Below, piece by piece: positions 17,761 to 26,245 of a stretch of 64,000 nt of DNA. The stretch covers positions 558,001 through 622,000 of the forward strand of contig NZ_CP183834.1 in the NCBI RefSeq assembly GCF_049675895.1, given 5' to 3'. The position numbers and the translations under genes are program-made. The first letter of the stretch is position 1; every line of letters begins with the position of its first letter. The notes under the pieces are model-generated. The model did not search any database, was not told where the DNA came from, and saw only the letters and a list, made by a program, of their open reading frames with translations. The stretch is from Ampullimonas aquatilis (lineage in GTDB: Bacteria > Pseudomonadota > Gammaproteobacteria > Burkholderiales > Burkholderiaceae_D).

Positions 17761-17801
17761 ATTTGTAGAATGCACCTCGATACTCATGCAAATTTAAATA
17801 C

Positions 17802-19073
17802 ATGACTGCTTATATAACCCGCCCCAATTCGGCCACCCATCCACTCGTCGCTTCATCAGGCTTGCTGGGCTTTGTCTTGTCCTTTGCGATCGTGCGGTGC
17901 TTGCCACCTTTTACCGAGGTGGTCTATAACGCCATGTTCATGATGTTGATGACGGCTGTTGGCGTGTTTGTGCCTGATCTGTTGTGGCAAAAAATCTATT
18001 TGCGTCAATCAACGGGGATGGACTGGCAACGTCGTGATGTGGTGGCATCGCGAGTTGGCATCAAGTATCTGGGTTTACTGACAACCTTGGCCATGCTGGC
18101 ATTCATTTACTGGGTGACGCCAGAATATCGTGGTGGCTTCTATGGCCGCTATTATTTGCTGTTGGCGTGGTTGGTGCCAGTCTGGCTGGTGCTGGCGATA
18201 CCGTATTTTCGTTTTGTGGATGCTCGCCAGATCAATCCTTGTGATGGTTATTGGCAGGCCGGGTTGGTGGTACTGGGGCGCTGGCAGGAGGTCGATGGTG
18301 GCATGCTCTTGCAGCATGTGCTGGGTTGGTTGATCAAAGGTTTTTTTGTACCTTTGATGTTTACTTATTTTTGTAGTGATCTTTCAAGCCTGCAGGTGTG
18401 GAATTTAAATACGCTCAGTCAGGGCTTCAAGTATTGGTTTGATTTCTTGTACAAGGCATTATTCTTTATTGATGTCGGTTGGGTGTCGATGAGCTATCTG
18501 ATGTCATTTCGATTGACGGATAGTCAATTGCGCTCAGCCGAGCCAACCATGAGCGGCTGGGTGGTGGCCTTGTTGTGTTATCAACCATTTTGGTCATTGA
18601 TCGGGCGCCAATATCTGGATTATGAAACCGGTTTTGCCTGGGGTGCCTGGTTATGGAGCGCGCCATTGGCATATGGTTTATGGGGTAGTGTTATTTTGCT
18701 GTTGGTCTTGATTTATGTTTGGGCCACCGTGGTATTTGGCGCGCGCTTTTCCAATCTCACGCATCGGGGCATCATCACCAACGGGCCTTATCGTTTTACC
18801 AAACATCCAGCCTATATTGCCAAAAACCTGTCGTGGTGGTTGGTGTCCGTGCCTTTTGTGGCTAACTTTCGGTCTGATGAAGTCTTGCGACATTGCCTGT
18901 TATTGCTCGGTTTGAATCTGGTGTATCTGTTCCGTGCCAAGACTGAGGAGCGTCATTTGTCGCGTGACTCTGTCTATGTAGACTATGCCTTGTGGGTTGA
19001 ACAAAATGGCTGGTTTGGCTGGATACGCAAAGTACCTTTGTTGCGATATGCGGCGTATCGAGCGCCAGTTTGA
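17802..19073 (+). CDS. Polytopic membrane protein with isoprenylcysteine-methyltransferase-like C-terminus
   Basis: A 423-residue protein rich in membrane helices. The C-terminal 120 residues carry the signature of the ICMT/PEMT membrane methyltransferase group: NLTHRGIITNGPYRFTKHPA followed by YIAKNL, which forms the SAM-binding region in family structures, and RAKTEERHLSRD near the end. The N-terminal 280 residues are extra membrane helices not seen in the short family members. Bacterial members methylate lipids or membrane substrates, mostly unknown. It is a single gene that begins 41 bp after a terminator and ends at a family C repeat. Methyltransferase activity is inferred only from the motif. 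Confidence 0.7.
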   Translation: MTAYITRPNSATHPLVASSGLLGFVLSFAIVRCLPPFTEVVYNAMFMMLMTAVGVFVPDLLWQKIYLRQSTGMDWQRRDVVASRVGIKYLGLLTTLAMLAFIYWVTPEYRGGFYGRYYLLLAWLVPVWLVLAIPYFRFVDARQINPCDGYWQAGLVVLGRWQEVDGGMLLQHVLGWLIKGFFVPLMFTYFCSDLSSLQVWNLNTLSQGFKYWFDFLYKALFFIDVGWVSMSYLMSFRLTDSQLRSAEPTMSGWVVALLCYQPFWSLIGRQYLDYETGFAWGAWLWSAPLAYGLWGSVILLLVLIYVWATVVFGARFSNLTHRGIITNGPYRFTKHPAYIAKNLSWWLVSVPFVANFRSDEVLRHCLLLLGLNLVYLFRAKTEERHLSRDSVYVDYALWVEQNGWFGWIRKVPLLRYAAYRAPV

Positions 19074-19084
19074 AATTTGAATTT

Positions 19085-19337
19085 ATTTACCACAAAACAC
19101 AAAGGGACAGAGACGCCAAGGATTCGAAGAAAAATCCTGTTGGTGCAGCGCCGTTTTACCACGAGAGCAAAGTGGAAATAAAGATAAGTGTACTGTACCA
19201 AGTCAAGCAGATGGTATCAAGCCATTCTGCTTTTCCTGGTGTCCTTGGCATCTTGGCGGTCAATAAACAATTAAGATTCAAGCCAAACCGTGTGGACCAG
19301 ATTCAACTTTGAGCCTTTTTGCCTTTGTGGTGAAAAG
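19085..19337. repeat. Family C inverted-repeat element, copy 1
   Basis: The gap between the methyltransferase-like gene and doxX. It begins with ACCACAAAACACAAAGGGAC and GACGCCAAGG. It ends with CCTTGGCATCTTGGCGGT (19244-19261) and GCCTTTGTGGTGA (19321-19333), the same motifs inverted. A third ACCACGAGAGCAAAG lies inside. No reading frame of note. This CTTTGTG/CCAAG repeat type is common in intergenic DNA of many proteobacteria. Confidence 0.75.
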
Positions 19338-19340
19338 ATT

Positions 19341-19799
19341 TTATGCCTTATTGTCAAGCCGTGCTTTGATGAACGCATCCACCGCATAGCGGCCTGGACC
19401 AAATACGACCAACATCACAAAAGCTGCGCCCCAATAAAAGTGTTCCATCTTGGCGGCTTCGGCAATGTCAGGGTAAGACAGTACTGCCACCAGATTCACC
19501 ATAAATAAACCAGCTGCGGCAAAGCGACCACCTAAACCCAGCGTCAGCAAAATGGGCAAGGCCAACTCACCTGTGGCACCAGCAGCGGCAGCGATTTCTG
19601 GCGGTAAAAATGGCACATGATATTCGTCGGTAAACAGGGCGATGGTGGTTTCCCAGTCGCGAATCTTGGTGAGGCCAGACAGAAAAAATACGCGACTCAT
19701 ATACAAGCGCACGAGCAGCAGAAATACAGGCTGGAATCGATCGGCCAGATTGGCACCCAGCGTATATAGGCGGGTAATCGTAGATTGAAGACAGTACAT
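19341..19799 (-). CDS. DoxX family membrane protein of the bufferin operon
   Basis: A 152-residue inner-membrane protein with four predicted helices and the DoxX pattern (LYMSRVFFLSGLTKIRDW; then GATGELALPILLTLGLGGRF). The ATG at 19799 has AGGGAGTT upstream. DoxX-type proteins are frequent last genes of MNIO/DUF2063/DUF2282 operons; their role is thought to involve redox or thiol chemistry at the membrane but is unproven. It lies 108 bp after the DUF2063 gene on the same strand. Confidence 0.85.
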   Translation of the reverse strand: MYCLQSTITRLYTLGANLADRFQPVFLLLVRLYMSRVFFLSGLTKIRDWETTIALFTDEYHVPFLPPEIAAAAGATGELALPILLTLGLGGRFAAAGLFMVNLVAVLSYPDIAEAAKMEHFYWGAAFVMLVVFGPGRYAVDAFIKARLDNKA

Positions 19800-19907
19800 G
19801 GTAACTCCCTTTTTTATCAGCATTCAGTGAAATTGGATTGGTCTGGTTTGGTCGAAGGAGTCAGCCAGAACTTACACCTGTCTCATGCGATTCATCTTTT
19901 TTCAGGA

Positions 19908-20756
19908 TTATGCAAAGAGCCCAATTTCAAATAGTCGCAACAAACTGGCTTGAAAATTGAATTCTTCAGCATTGGCCTCATTGCTTACCTGCGCAGCATC
20001 CAATGCCAATTCGAGCGCTGTGCCAATTGGCTGGCCAGATTGGCAGGCAGCAATAAAAGCAAATTCGGCTGGACTTAACAGCGTGTTCACCACCCGCAAT
20101 TGCGGTCGAAAGATGACGAGTTGTTCGGGTATCGACCAATCGAGTGAGCCAGCACTGAGCTCGTCGCTTTGATGCACTCGCCACAAACCATGAATGCTGT
20201 ATGACGACTCAATCAGTTGCGTACCAGCGGCCAATCGGAGCATCTGATCGGCCAGATCATGAGCATGCTGCGACAGGAATTCGGCAAGGCTCAAGACTTG
20301 CGTATCTGCGGCATTTTCTGCAGTATGAATGGCCCATTCCAAATGCGCCAGATCAGGCAGGCAAGCTAGGCGCGGGTCTTGTTGCACTGGCCCAAACTGT
20401 TTGAGAAAGGTGGCAAAGTCTTTGCCACGCTCGGCCAGATCACCACTTTGCGAGGCATGGCTATGGCGATAATGCCGCACCAGGCCTTCAAAAAAATCAT
20501 CGCCAACCCATTGCGCCACGACCGGAAATTGTAACCTGAGCGCGGCCAGTGTGACCGCCTGACCATTGCCGCGATACAGCGCCAGTCTTTGTTGCACGAG
20601 TGCAGCATCACCGGCCCAAACTTGCTGCTCGATACCTTGCTGCGCCAGCGTCAGTAGTGTGGTGGCATCCTTGAAGCCGTTCAATGCCTGGGCAAACAGC
20701 GCCTGCATGGCGTCGAGTGTTGCCTGGCTGGCGTTGTGGGGATCAGAGCGTGACAT
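19908..20756 (-). CDS. bufC: DUF2063 protein, BufC-type partner of the MNIO enzyme
   Basis: About 282 residues. The N-terminal half is the DUF2063 domain (QQRLALYRGNGQAVTLAALR, then LQFPVVAQWVGDDFFEGLVR), named a putative DNA-binding domain but now known as the partner that helps MNIO enzymes bind their precursor peptide. The start ATG at 20756 lies inside the last codons of the MNIO gene (14-bp overlap), so the two are coupled. Together with the MNIO and DUF2282 genes this defines a bufferin-type RiPP locus. The symbol follows bufferin nomenclature and is assigned by operon context. Confidence 0.85.
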   Translation of the reverse strand: MSRSDPHNASQATLDAMQALFAQALNGFKDATTLLTLAQQGIEQQVWAGDAALVQQRLALYRGNGQAVTLAALRLQFPVVAQWVGDDFFEGLVRHYRHSHASQSGDLAERGKDFATFLKQFGPVQQDPRLACLPDLAHLEWAIHTAENAADTQVLSLAEFLSQHAHDLADQMLRLAAGTQLIESSYSIHGLWRVHQSDELSAGSLDWSIPEQLVIFRPQLRVVNTLLSPAEFAFIAACQSGQPIGTALELALDAAQVSNEANAEEFNFQASLLRLFEIGLFA

Positions 20757-21642
20757 GATGGCTTGATGAAGCATCAATCGTCTGGTTTGCCTGCAAGGTG
20801 GATTGTGCCAGTTGCTTGGCATGCAGGGCTTCGCCCAGCAAAATATCCAGCGCTGGAATGTCGTTATCCCATTCAATCAATGTGGGGCGTGCACCAAATT
20901 GCTGGATGGCGGCCTGGTAGAGTTGCCAGACATCATCGCAAACGGTGGTGCTGTGGGTGTCGATCAGGCAGGTCTCAGTCACGCTATGGCCGGCCAGATG
21001 AATTTCACCAATCACCGCGACGGGTAGTTCATGCAGCATGGCTTGGGCATCCAGATCAAAGTTGCGCGCATTGACATAGAGATTATTGAGGTCAAGCAGA
21101 ATCTGACAACCGCTGCGTTGACTGAGCTCCGCCAGAAAGCCGGTTTCGGTGTAATCGGCCTGGGCAAATTGCAGATAGGCCGAGACGTTTTCAATTAACA
21201 CGATGCGCTGCAAGGTATTTTGCAGATGATCAACCCGTTCGACAAATAAATCGAGTGCCGCTCTGGTCATCGGCATGGGTAGCAGATCATTGAAATGATG
21301 ACTGCCATGACTACCCCAGCACAGGTGTTCTGAAACGAGGCAGGGGTCAATCTGCTTGACCAGCCGCGCCAGTTTTTGCAGATGGATACGGTTATCTTGT
21401 GGCCGCATCGAACCCAGTCCCAATCCTACCCCATGCAGACTGATGGGGTAGTGTTCGCGCGCCTGCAACAAGGTAGCCAGAGCGGCACCACCGTCGGCAA
21501 AAAAGTTTTCGCTGTGGACTTCGAGGAAATCGAGTAGCGGTTGCCGTTCAAGAATCTGGGCATAGTGCGGTTGTCGCCAGCCAATACCTATAGCGCCATT
21601 GGGCAGGCTTGATACAGGATGGAAAGGCGAGGCTGATGACAT
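20743..21642 (-). CDS. bufB: MNIO-family (DUF692) iron oxygenase, bufferin maturase
   Basis: About 299 residues with the DUF692 TIM-barrel pattern: IGIGWRQPHYAQIL, LEVHSENFF, SLHGVGLGLGS, VSEHLCWGSHGSHHFNDLLP, LIENVSAYL, LLDLNNLYVNARN, GEIHLAGHS and LIEWDNDIPALD. The conserved His, Asp and Glu residues bind two or three irons. MNIO enzymes oxidise cysteines of a RiPP precursor; in bufferins this gives thiooxazole groups that bind copper. I chose the ATG at 21642, which fits family N-termini but has no good ribosome site; an ATG at 21735 has AGG upstream. A family C repeat separates it from its precursor gene. Confidence 0.9.
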   Translation of the reverse strand: MSSASPFHPVSSLPNGAIGIGWRQPHYAQILERQPLLDFLEVHSENFFADGGAALATLLQAREHYPISLHGVGLGLGSMRPQDNRIHLQKLARLVKQIDPCLVSEHLCWGSHGSHHFNDLLPMPMTRAALDLFVERVDHLQNTLQRIVLIENVSAYLQFAQADYTETGFLAELSQRSGCQILLDLNNLYVNARNFDLDAQAMLHELPVAVIGEIHLAGHSVTETCLIDTHSTTVCDDVWQLYQAAIQQFGARPTLIEWDNDIPALDILLGEALHAKQLAQSTLQANQTIDASSSHHVTL

Positions 21643-21746
21643 AAGCAATGGTGGCAATGACGACAATGGCGATGAAATGGTGATTGGTATAAACGTTGTG
21701 ACGGGACAATTCACCGCCGGATTGGCTCGTGACATTGAAAGCCTGA

Positions 21747-21908
21747 ACCACAAAGCACACAAAGAAAACCCAGGTATCTGCCATTCTCACAACCGCAGCG
21801 GATGGCAAGCTATTCAAGCAGCATAAACTAGCCATGCCAACTGGCTGCAGCAAATTCTGAACCGGATTGTCTTTGCGCTTTTTGTGTCTCTTTGCGTCAC
21901 TGTGGTGA
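21747..21908. repeat. Family C inverted-repeat element, copy 2 (inside the bufferin operon)
   Basis: Left arm ACCACAAAGCACACAAAG at 21747-21764. The right arm at 21871-21908 contains TTTTTGTGTCTCTTTGCGTC and TGTGGTGA, its inverse. The arms enclose about 105 bp without a gene. It sits between the precursor gene and the MNIO gene, which are adjacent in most bufferin operons. Confidence 0.7.
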
Positions 21909-21954
21909 CAAGAAGTTAGGAATATGACCCATCAATCCGGCGGTGGATTGGGTC

Positions 21955-22242
21955 CTATCCTTTTTTGCCTACCTTGGCTTTGGCGGCATCTGCAGTCAAC
22001 CCACCGGCAGCGGCGCAACTGCCTTTGGCAACATAGTTCCATTCAGCCGGGGCCAGATCATCCTTGGCCTGACCGGCGCAGGAGTGGGTGCCAGTCAAAT
22101 TGGCGCAATCATTTTTGCCTGCCTTGGCAATGCCGTAGCATTTTTCTTTGTCGGCGGCGACAGCGTGTTGGGTCAACATGGTGGTAGCTGATAAGGCCAG
22201 TAAAGATGCCAGGGTGGTTTGAATGACTTTCTGTTTATTCAT
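21955..22242 (-). CDS. bufA: DUF2282 bufferin precursor peptide
   Basis: 95 residues. The signal peptide is clear (LASLLALSATTMLTQHAVAA), so the product goes to the periplasm. The mature part has the four conserved cysteines of this family: C35 (EKCYGIAKAGKNDC), C46, C55 (THSCAG) and C76 (KGSCAAAGG). In characterised bufferins two of the four are converted to thiooxazole by the MNIO enzyme, and the peptide sequesters copper. The ATG has TAGGAG upstream. It is the first gene of the operon. The 277 bp upstream hold its promoter; I could not identify a metal-responsive operator. Confidence 0.9.
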   Translation of the reverse strand: MNKQKVIQTTLASLLALSATTMLTQHAVAADKEKCYGIAKAGKNDCANLTGTHSCAGQAKDDLAPAEWNYVAKGSCAAAGGLTADAAKAKVGKKG

Positions 22243-22519
22243 GGCGAACTCCTAATAGGAAAAAAGATCAAATGGTGAAATACTCTTGCAAAAGCTAACT
22301 TATCCATCACTTGCTGCTAAATCACTCTTGCTCAACGGTGGTCGGTTCAGCTTCCGAAACATTACACCATTAAGACAAATTTTTTTGATGTTTATGGATT
22401 GAGTTGTATGTAGGGAATTACAACAAAACACTTGGTAACTTGACGGAAGTATTTTATAAATGCACACTTAACATTTAACCTTTTGTCACAATCAGGGTTC
22501 ACCAGAAAGTTTGCGTAAA

Positions 22520-22966
22520 ATGACTATCAATAGAAAGCAAGCCTTTGCAGAACGGTTGAAAAAAGCACTCAAGCGCAGTGCTGAGCAGGTTGATGGTGCA
22601 ACCGATCTGGCTCACCAATTCAATCTTCATCATCCTCACCATTCCATTACTGTTCAGGCGGCGCATAAATGGCTTTCCGGTCAGGCAATACCTTCGGATG
22701 AAAAAATTGAAACTCTGGCAAGCTGGTTAAATGTGTCGTCATACTGGCTACGCATGGGCGAGCAGGAACTGGCGCCAAGCGATGCAATGGTACAGGCCAA
22801 GCAGAGTCAGGCAGATGCAACACCGGTCGATCCGCAGCTGCAGGCTGATGAAGATGCCAAGTTGTTGGCCAATTTACGGCGCATGCGTCCTTATCAACGC
22901 AAACTGTTTATGGAATTGGCCGAGCAGATGGTGGCAGAAAAAGAAGTCTGGCCCACTGTGCGCTAA
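22520..22966 (+). CDS. Small helix-turn-helix regulator (phage-repressor-like)
   Basis: About 148 residues. The N-terminal half has a Cro/CI-like pattern, with a recognition region ITVQAAHKWLSGQAIPSDEK followed by IETLASWLNVSSYWLRMGEQ, typical of short DNA-binding proteins in beta-proteobacteria. The C-terminal part is charged and helical (LLANLRRMRPYQRKLFMELA). The ATG at 22520 is preferred over a TTG three codons earlier because of AGAAAG spacing. It is divergent from the bufferin precursor gene, so it could regulate it, but that is only positional. It ends at an intrinsic terminator. Confidence 0.65.
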   Translation: MTINRKQAFAERLKKALKRSAEQVDGATDLAHQFNLHHPHHSITVQAAHKWLSGQAIPSDEKIETLASWLNVSSYWLRMGEQELAPSDAMVQAKQSQADATPVDPQLQADEDAKLLANLRRMRPYQRKLFMELAEQMVAEKEVWPTVR

Positions 22967-23019
22967 GCCTGCTCTGATAGGCGCTTGCAAGCGCTTTAGG
23001 CATAGCCAGAAGATTCAGG

Positions 23020-23044
23020 AAACCCGGTTTGTACCGGGTTTTTT
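23020..23044 (+). terminator. Intrinsic terminator after the regulator
   Basis: AAACCCGGT and ACCGGGTTT pair around a TTGT loop and run into TTTT. Confidence 0.9.
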
Positions 23045-23047
23045 ATT

Positions 23048-23143
23048 GCCAAAAAAGCCATTTTATGGGGTGTATATTGATATATTGGTTTCTTAGGTGC
23101 GTAATTAAATGCTTAAGATAAATACAGTGGGGGACTATATTCC
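23048..23143 (+). repeat. Dispersed repeat R, copy 4
   Basis: Begins GCCAAAAAAGCC right at the preceding terminator. It then has the core TTCTTAGGTGCGTAATTAAA, TAAATACAGTGGGGGAC and TATATT. It ends 3 bp before the stop codon of the convergent acyltransferase-like gene. Confidence 0.7.
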
Positions 23144-23146
23144 CAG

Positions 23147-24361
23147 TCATTGATCCGAGGGCTCAGTGATGGATAGCAGGGACGAGCTATCCGCCACACT
23201 GGTTTTGAAGGGATTGCGTTCTTCCAGTTCACTCACATAATTGGCCATGCCACCGGTTTCCCGTTTTAAAAAGTTGGCAACGGCATCGGCAAAGGCTGGA
23301 TGCGCCAGCCAGTGCGCCGAATAGGTGACTACCGGCAAAAAGCCGCGGGCCATTTTGTGCTCCCCTTGGGCACCGCCTTCAAAGACGGCAATTTTTTCGT
23401 CGATACAAAATTCCAGCGGCTGGTAGTAGCTGGTTTCAAAATGCAAGCAGTCGATATGCTCCAGCGCTCCCCAGTAGCGGCCATACAGCACGCTGTGTTG
23501 CGCATCTTGTTGATAGACCAGGAGTGAGCTGGCAATCTGTTTACTGGCCCGCTCGGCCACAATCAAGAGCAGATTTTCTGGCATGGTCTGGCCGATGCGG
23601 CTAAAAAATGGCAGGTTGAGGTAGGGGGTGGAACCGTGTTCGCGGTAAGTGCGGTTGTAGCACAGGGTAAAGAAAGCCCAGTCTTCGGGCGTGGCATCCT
23701 GGCCGCGAATGCGCCGAAAGGTGACGCCGGCCTCGGCTACTTTGCGCCGTTCGGCCCGAATGTTTTTGCGCTTTTTACGCTCCAGACTTTCCAAAAATTG
23801 TTCAAAGTCGGTATAGCCCTGGTTTTGCCAATGAAACTGCACGCCGGTGCGTAGCATCATCCCCGCATCCACCCATTGCTGGGCTTCTGCCGCTGGCGGG
23901 TAGAGTACATGCAGCGATGACATCTTGCTTTCCCTGGCCAAGGCCAAAGCGGTTTCCAGCAAGGCCTGGCGTGCGGGGGCATCGACCGCCAGGAGCCGGT
24001 TGCCCATGACTGGCGTAAAGGGAATCGCCGAGAGCAGCTTGGGGTAGTAAGGCAGATCATGGCGCTGATAGGCGTCGGCCCAGGCCCAGTCAAACACATA
24101 TTCGCCATAAGAATGGGTCTTGGCATACATGGGGAGTGCAGCGACCAATTGTTCGCCAGCGCCATCGGCTACTCTTTGCCAGAGGGTGACAAAATGCGTC
24201 GACCAGCCGCTGCGTTCGCAGGCGCAGTGGGTTGCTTCGAGTGCGGCCAAAAAGTCGTAGCGTAAAAAAGGCGTGGCCTCATTTTGCTGTACCAGCAATT
24301 GATCCCAATCAGACTGCCTGATTTCGGCCAGTTGCGTGATGATGCGCGTGCGATAATTCAT
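23147..24361 (-). CDS. GNAT-type N-acyltransferase-like protein (COG3146/DUF482 family)
   Basis: About 404 residues. It matches the family often annotated as peptidogalycan or FemAB-like acyltransferase: TPFLRYDFLAALE near the start, RKKRKNIRAERRKVAEAGV in the middle, and CYNRTYREHGSTPYLNLPFF later. The GNAT fold is assigned from family knowledge; the substrate is unknown. The start at 24361 is only 16 bp from the divergent nadE start, so the promoters must lie within each other's coding sequence. The C-terminus extends past the usual end by about 30 polar residues. Confidence 0.8.
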   Translation of the reverse strand: MNYRTRIITQLAEIRQSDWDQLLVQQNEATPFLRYDFLAALEATHCACERSGWSTHFVTLWQRVADGAGEQLVAALPMYAKTHSYGEYVFDWAWADAYQRHDLPYYPKLLSAIPFTPVMGNRLLAVDAPARQALLETALALARESKMSSLHVLYPPAAEAQQWVDAGMMLRTGVQFHWQNQGYTDFEQFLESLERKKRKNIRAERRKVAEAGVTFRRIRGQDATPEDWAFFTLCYNRTYREHGSTPYLNLPFFSRIGQTMPENLLLIVAERASKQIASSLLVYQQDAQHSVLYGRYWGALEHIDCLHFETSYYQPLEFCIDEKIAVFEGGAQGEHKMARGFLPVVTYSAHWLAHPAFADAVANFLKRETGGMANYVSELEERNPFKTSVADSSSLLSITEPSDQ

Positions 24362-24377
24362 AAGCTTGTAATCAATC

Positions 24378-26129
24378 ATGAAAGATATTCGGATGGCTTC
24401 GTTTACGCCGGCACAGACCACTCACACTTCACCATCCAGCCTGCGGGTGGCGATTGGCCAGATCAACTCCACCATTGGCGACTTTGCTGGCAATCGCCAA
24501 AAAATCATGCATGCAGCAGGCCAGGCCGCGCAGCAGGACGCTGATATTTTAGTCACGCCCGAACTCTCGCTGGCCGGTTATCCACCCGAAGACCTGCTGT
24601 TGCGTCCGGCTTTTTATGCGCAGACCGAACAGGCCTTGCAACAGCTGGCCACTGATCTGATGGCCTATCCCGATCTTTACGTGGTGGTGGGTTTTCCAGC
24701 GCGCGTTGCTAGCAAAAACGTGGCTGGTCATCCCTTGGAAGCCACGCATGGTGTGCAGTGTGGCGCATCGCCCGATTTATTTTGCCACTTTAATGCGGCA
24801 GCGGTACTGCATGGCGGTGCCATGGTCGCTACCTACTACAAGCAGGCGCTGCCCAATTATGATGTGTTTGATGAGCAGCGGTACTTTCAGCCAGGCACGC
24901 AGCCTTGTGTATTCAGCGTCAAGGGCGTGCATATTGGCCTTAATATCTGTGAGGACATCTGGTACACCAAGGCGCCAGCGGCCGCGCGCGCGGCGGGCGC
25001 GCAAATTCTCCTGGTGCCCAATGGTTCGCCATTTCATACCGATAAACAAATCCAGCGTTATGAAGTCAGTCGCCAGCGTGTCCAGGAAACCGGCATGTCC
25101 ATTGTCTATGCCAATCTGGTGGGGGGGCAGGACGAACTGGTGTTTGATGGCGCTTCCTTCGTCATGAATGCTCAGGGTAAAGTGACCACGCAACTGGTAC
25201 AGTTTGAAGAAACCGTGGACTGTGTCGATTTTGTCGCCAATGCACCGCTACCTGGTTCACACCGGGCACTGGCCAGTGTTGAGGCGCAGGTCTATCAGGC
25301 GCTGGTATTGGGGGTGCGCGACTATCTGGGTAAAAATGGCTTTCCGGGGGCCATCATCGGCTTGTCGGGCGGGGTGGATTCGGCCCTGGTATTGGCGGTG
25401 GCGGTCGATGCTTTGGGTGCCGATAAAGTTCGGGCAGTGATGATGCCATCGCCTTACACCGCTGATATCAGCTGGATTGACGCGCGTGATATGGCTAACC
25501 GTTTGGGTGTGCGCTACGATGAAATTCCGATCGTCGATGTCTTCAGCGCGTTTCGTGCGACCCTCGCGCCCGAGTTTGATACGTTGACTGACGTCAACCC
25601 CAATGACACCACCGAAGAAAATATTCAGGCGCGGATTCGCGGCACCTTGCTGATGGCCTTGTCCAACAAGTATGGCTCGATTGTGCTCACCACGGGCAAC
25701 AAGAGCGAAATGGCGGTGGGTTACTGCACACTGTATGGCGATATGGCTGGCGGTTTTGCCGTCATCAAGGACATTGCCAAAACGCTGGTGTATCGGGTCT
25801 GTCATTACCGCAATAGCGTTTCTGAAGTGATTCCAGAACGTATTCTCACGCGTGCACCGTCAGCCGAGCTACGCCCCAATCAGACCGACCAGGATTCCTT
25901 GCCACCCTATGAAGTGCTCGACGCCATCATGCAAATGTATATGGAGCAGGATCGCCCGCGCGCCGAAATCATTGCGGCCGGTTATAGTGAAGCCGATGTG
26001 GATCGGGTCACGCGCCTGATCAAGATCAATGAGTACAAGCGGCGTCAGGCACCGATTGGAATTCGCGTGACCGAGCGGGCATTTGGCCGCGACTGGCGCT
26101 ACCCGATTGTGTCCAAGTTCAGGGAATAA
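24378..26129 (+). CDS. nadE: Glutamine-dependent NAD+ synthetase
   Basis: A 583-residue two-domain enzyme. The N-terminal nitrilase-type glutaminase (residues about 20-260) carries ELSLAGYPPEDLL with its catalytic glutamate, YYKQALPNYDVFDE with the lysine, and NICEDIWY with the cysteine. The C-terminal synthetase has the PP-loop LSGGVDSALVLAVAVDALG and TTGNKSEMAVGY. It makes NAD from deamido-NAD, taking ammonia from glutamine. Two in-frame ATG codons (24378, 24393) are possible starts; neither has a clear ribosome site. Confidence 0.96.
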   Translation: MKDIRMASFTPAQTTHTSPSSLRVAIGQINSTIGDFAGNRQKIMHAAGQAAQQDADILVTPELSLAGYPPEDLLLRPAFYAQTEQALQQLATDLMAYPDLYVVVGFPARVASKNVAGHPLEATHGVQCGASPDLFCHFNAAAVLHGGAMVATYYKQALPNYDVFDEQRYFQPGTQPCVFSVKGVHIGLNICEDIWYTKAPAAARAAGAQILLVPNGSPFHTDKQIQRYEVSRQRVQETGMSIVYANLVGGQDELVFDGASFVMNAQGKVTTQLVQFEETVDCVDFVANAPLPGSHRALASVEAQVYQALVLGVRDYLGKNGFPGAIIGLSGGVDSALVLAVAVDALGADKVRAVMMPSPYTADISWIDARDMANRLGVRYDEIPIVDVFSAFRATLAPEFDTLTDVNPNDTTEENIQARIRGTLLMALSNKYGSIVLTTGNKSEMAVGYCTLYGDMAGGFAVIKDIAKTLVYRVCHYRNSVSEVIPERILTRAPSAELRPNQTDQDSLPPYEVLDAIMQMYMEQDRPRAEIIAAGYSEADVDRVTRLIKINEYKRRQAPIGIRVTERAFGRDWRYPIVSKFRE

Positions 26130-26171
26130 ACTTAAGTAATCAGTTCAGGAAATAGGTTCAGAGAATAAATT

Positions 26172-26208
26172 CCAATCTGGCTGGGCAGCGAGTGGCCAGC
26201 CAGATTGG
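26172..26208. terminator. Hairpin between convergent nadE and glycosyltransferase genes
   Basis: CCAATCTGGCTGG pairs perfectly with CCAGCCAGATTGG around an 11-nt loop. There is no long T run, so its strength as a terminator is uncertain, but it sits between two converging genes. Confidence 0.65.
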
Positions 26209-26245
26209 ACTGCAAGCAAAATGAATGGCAGTCAGAAATAAAAAA

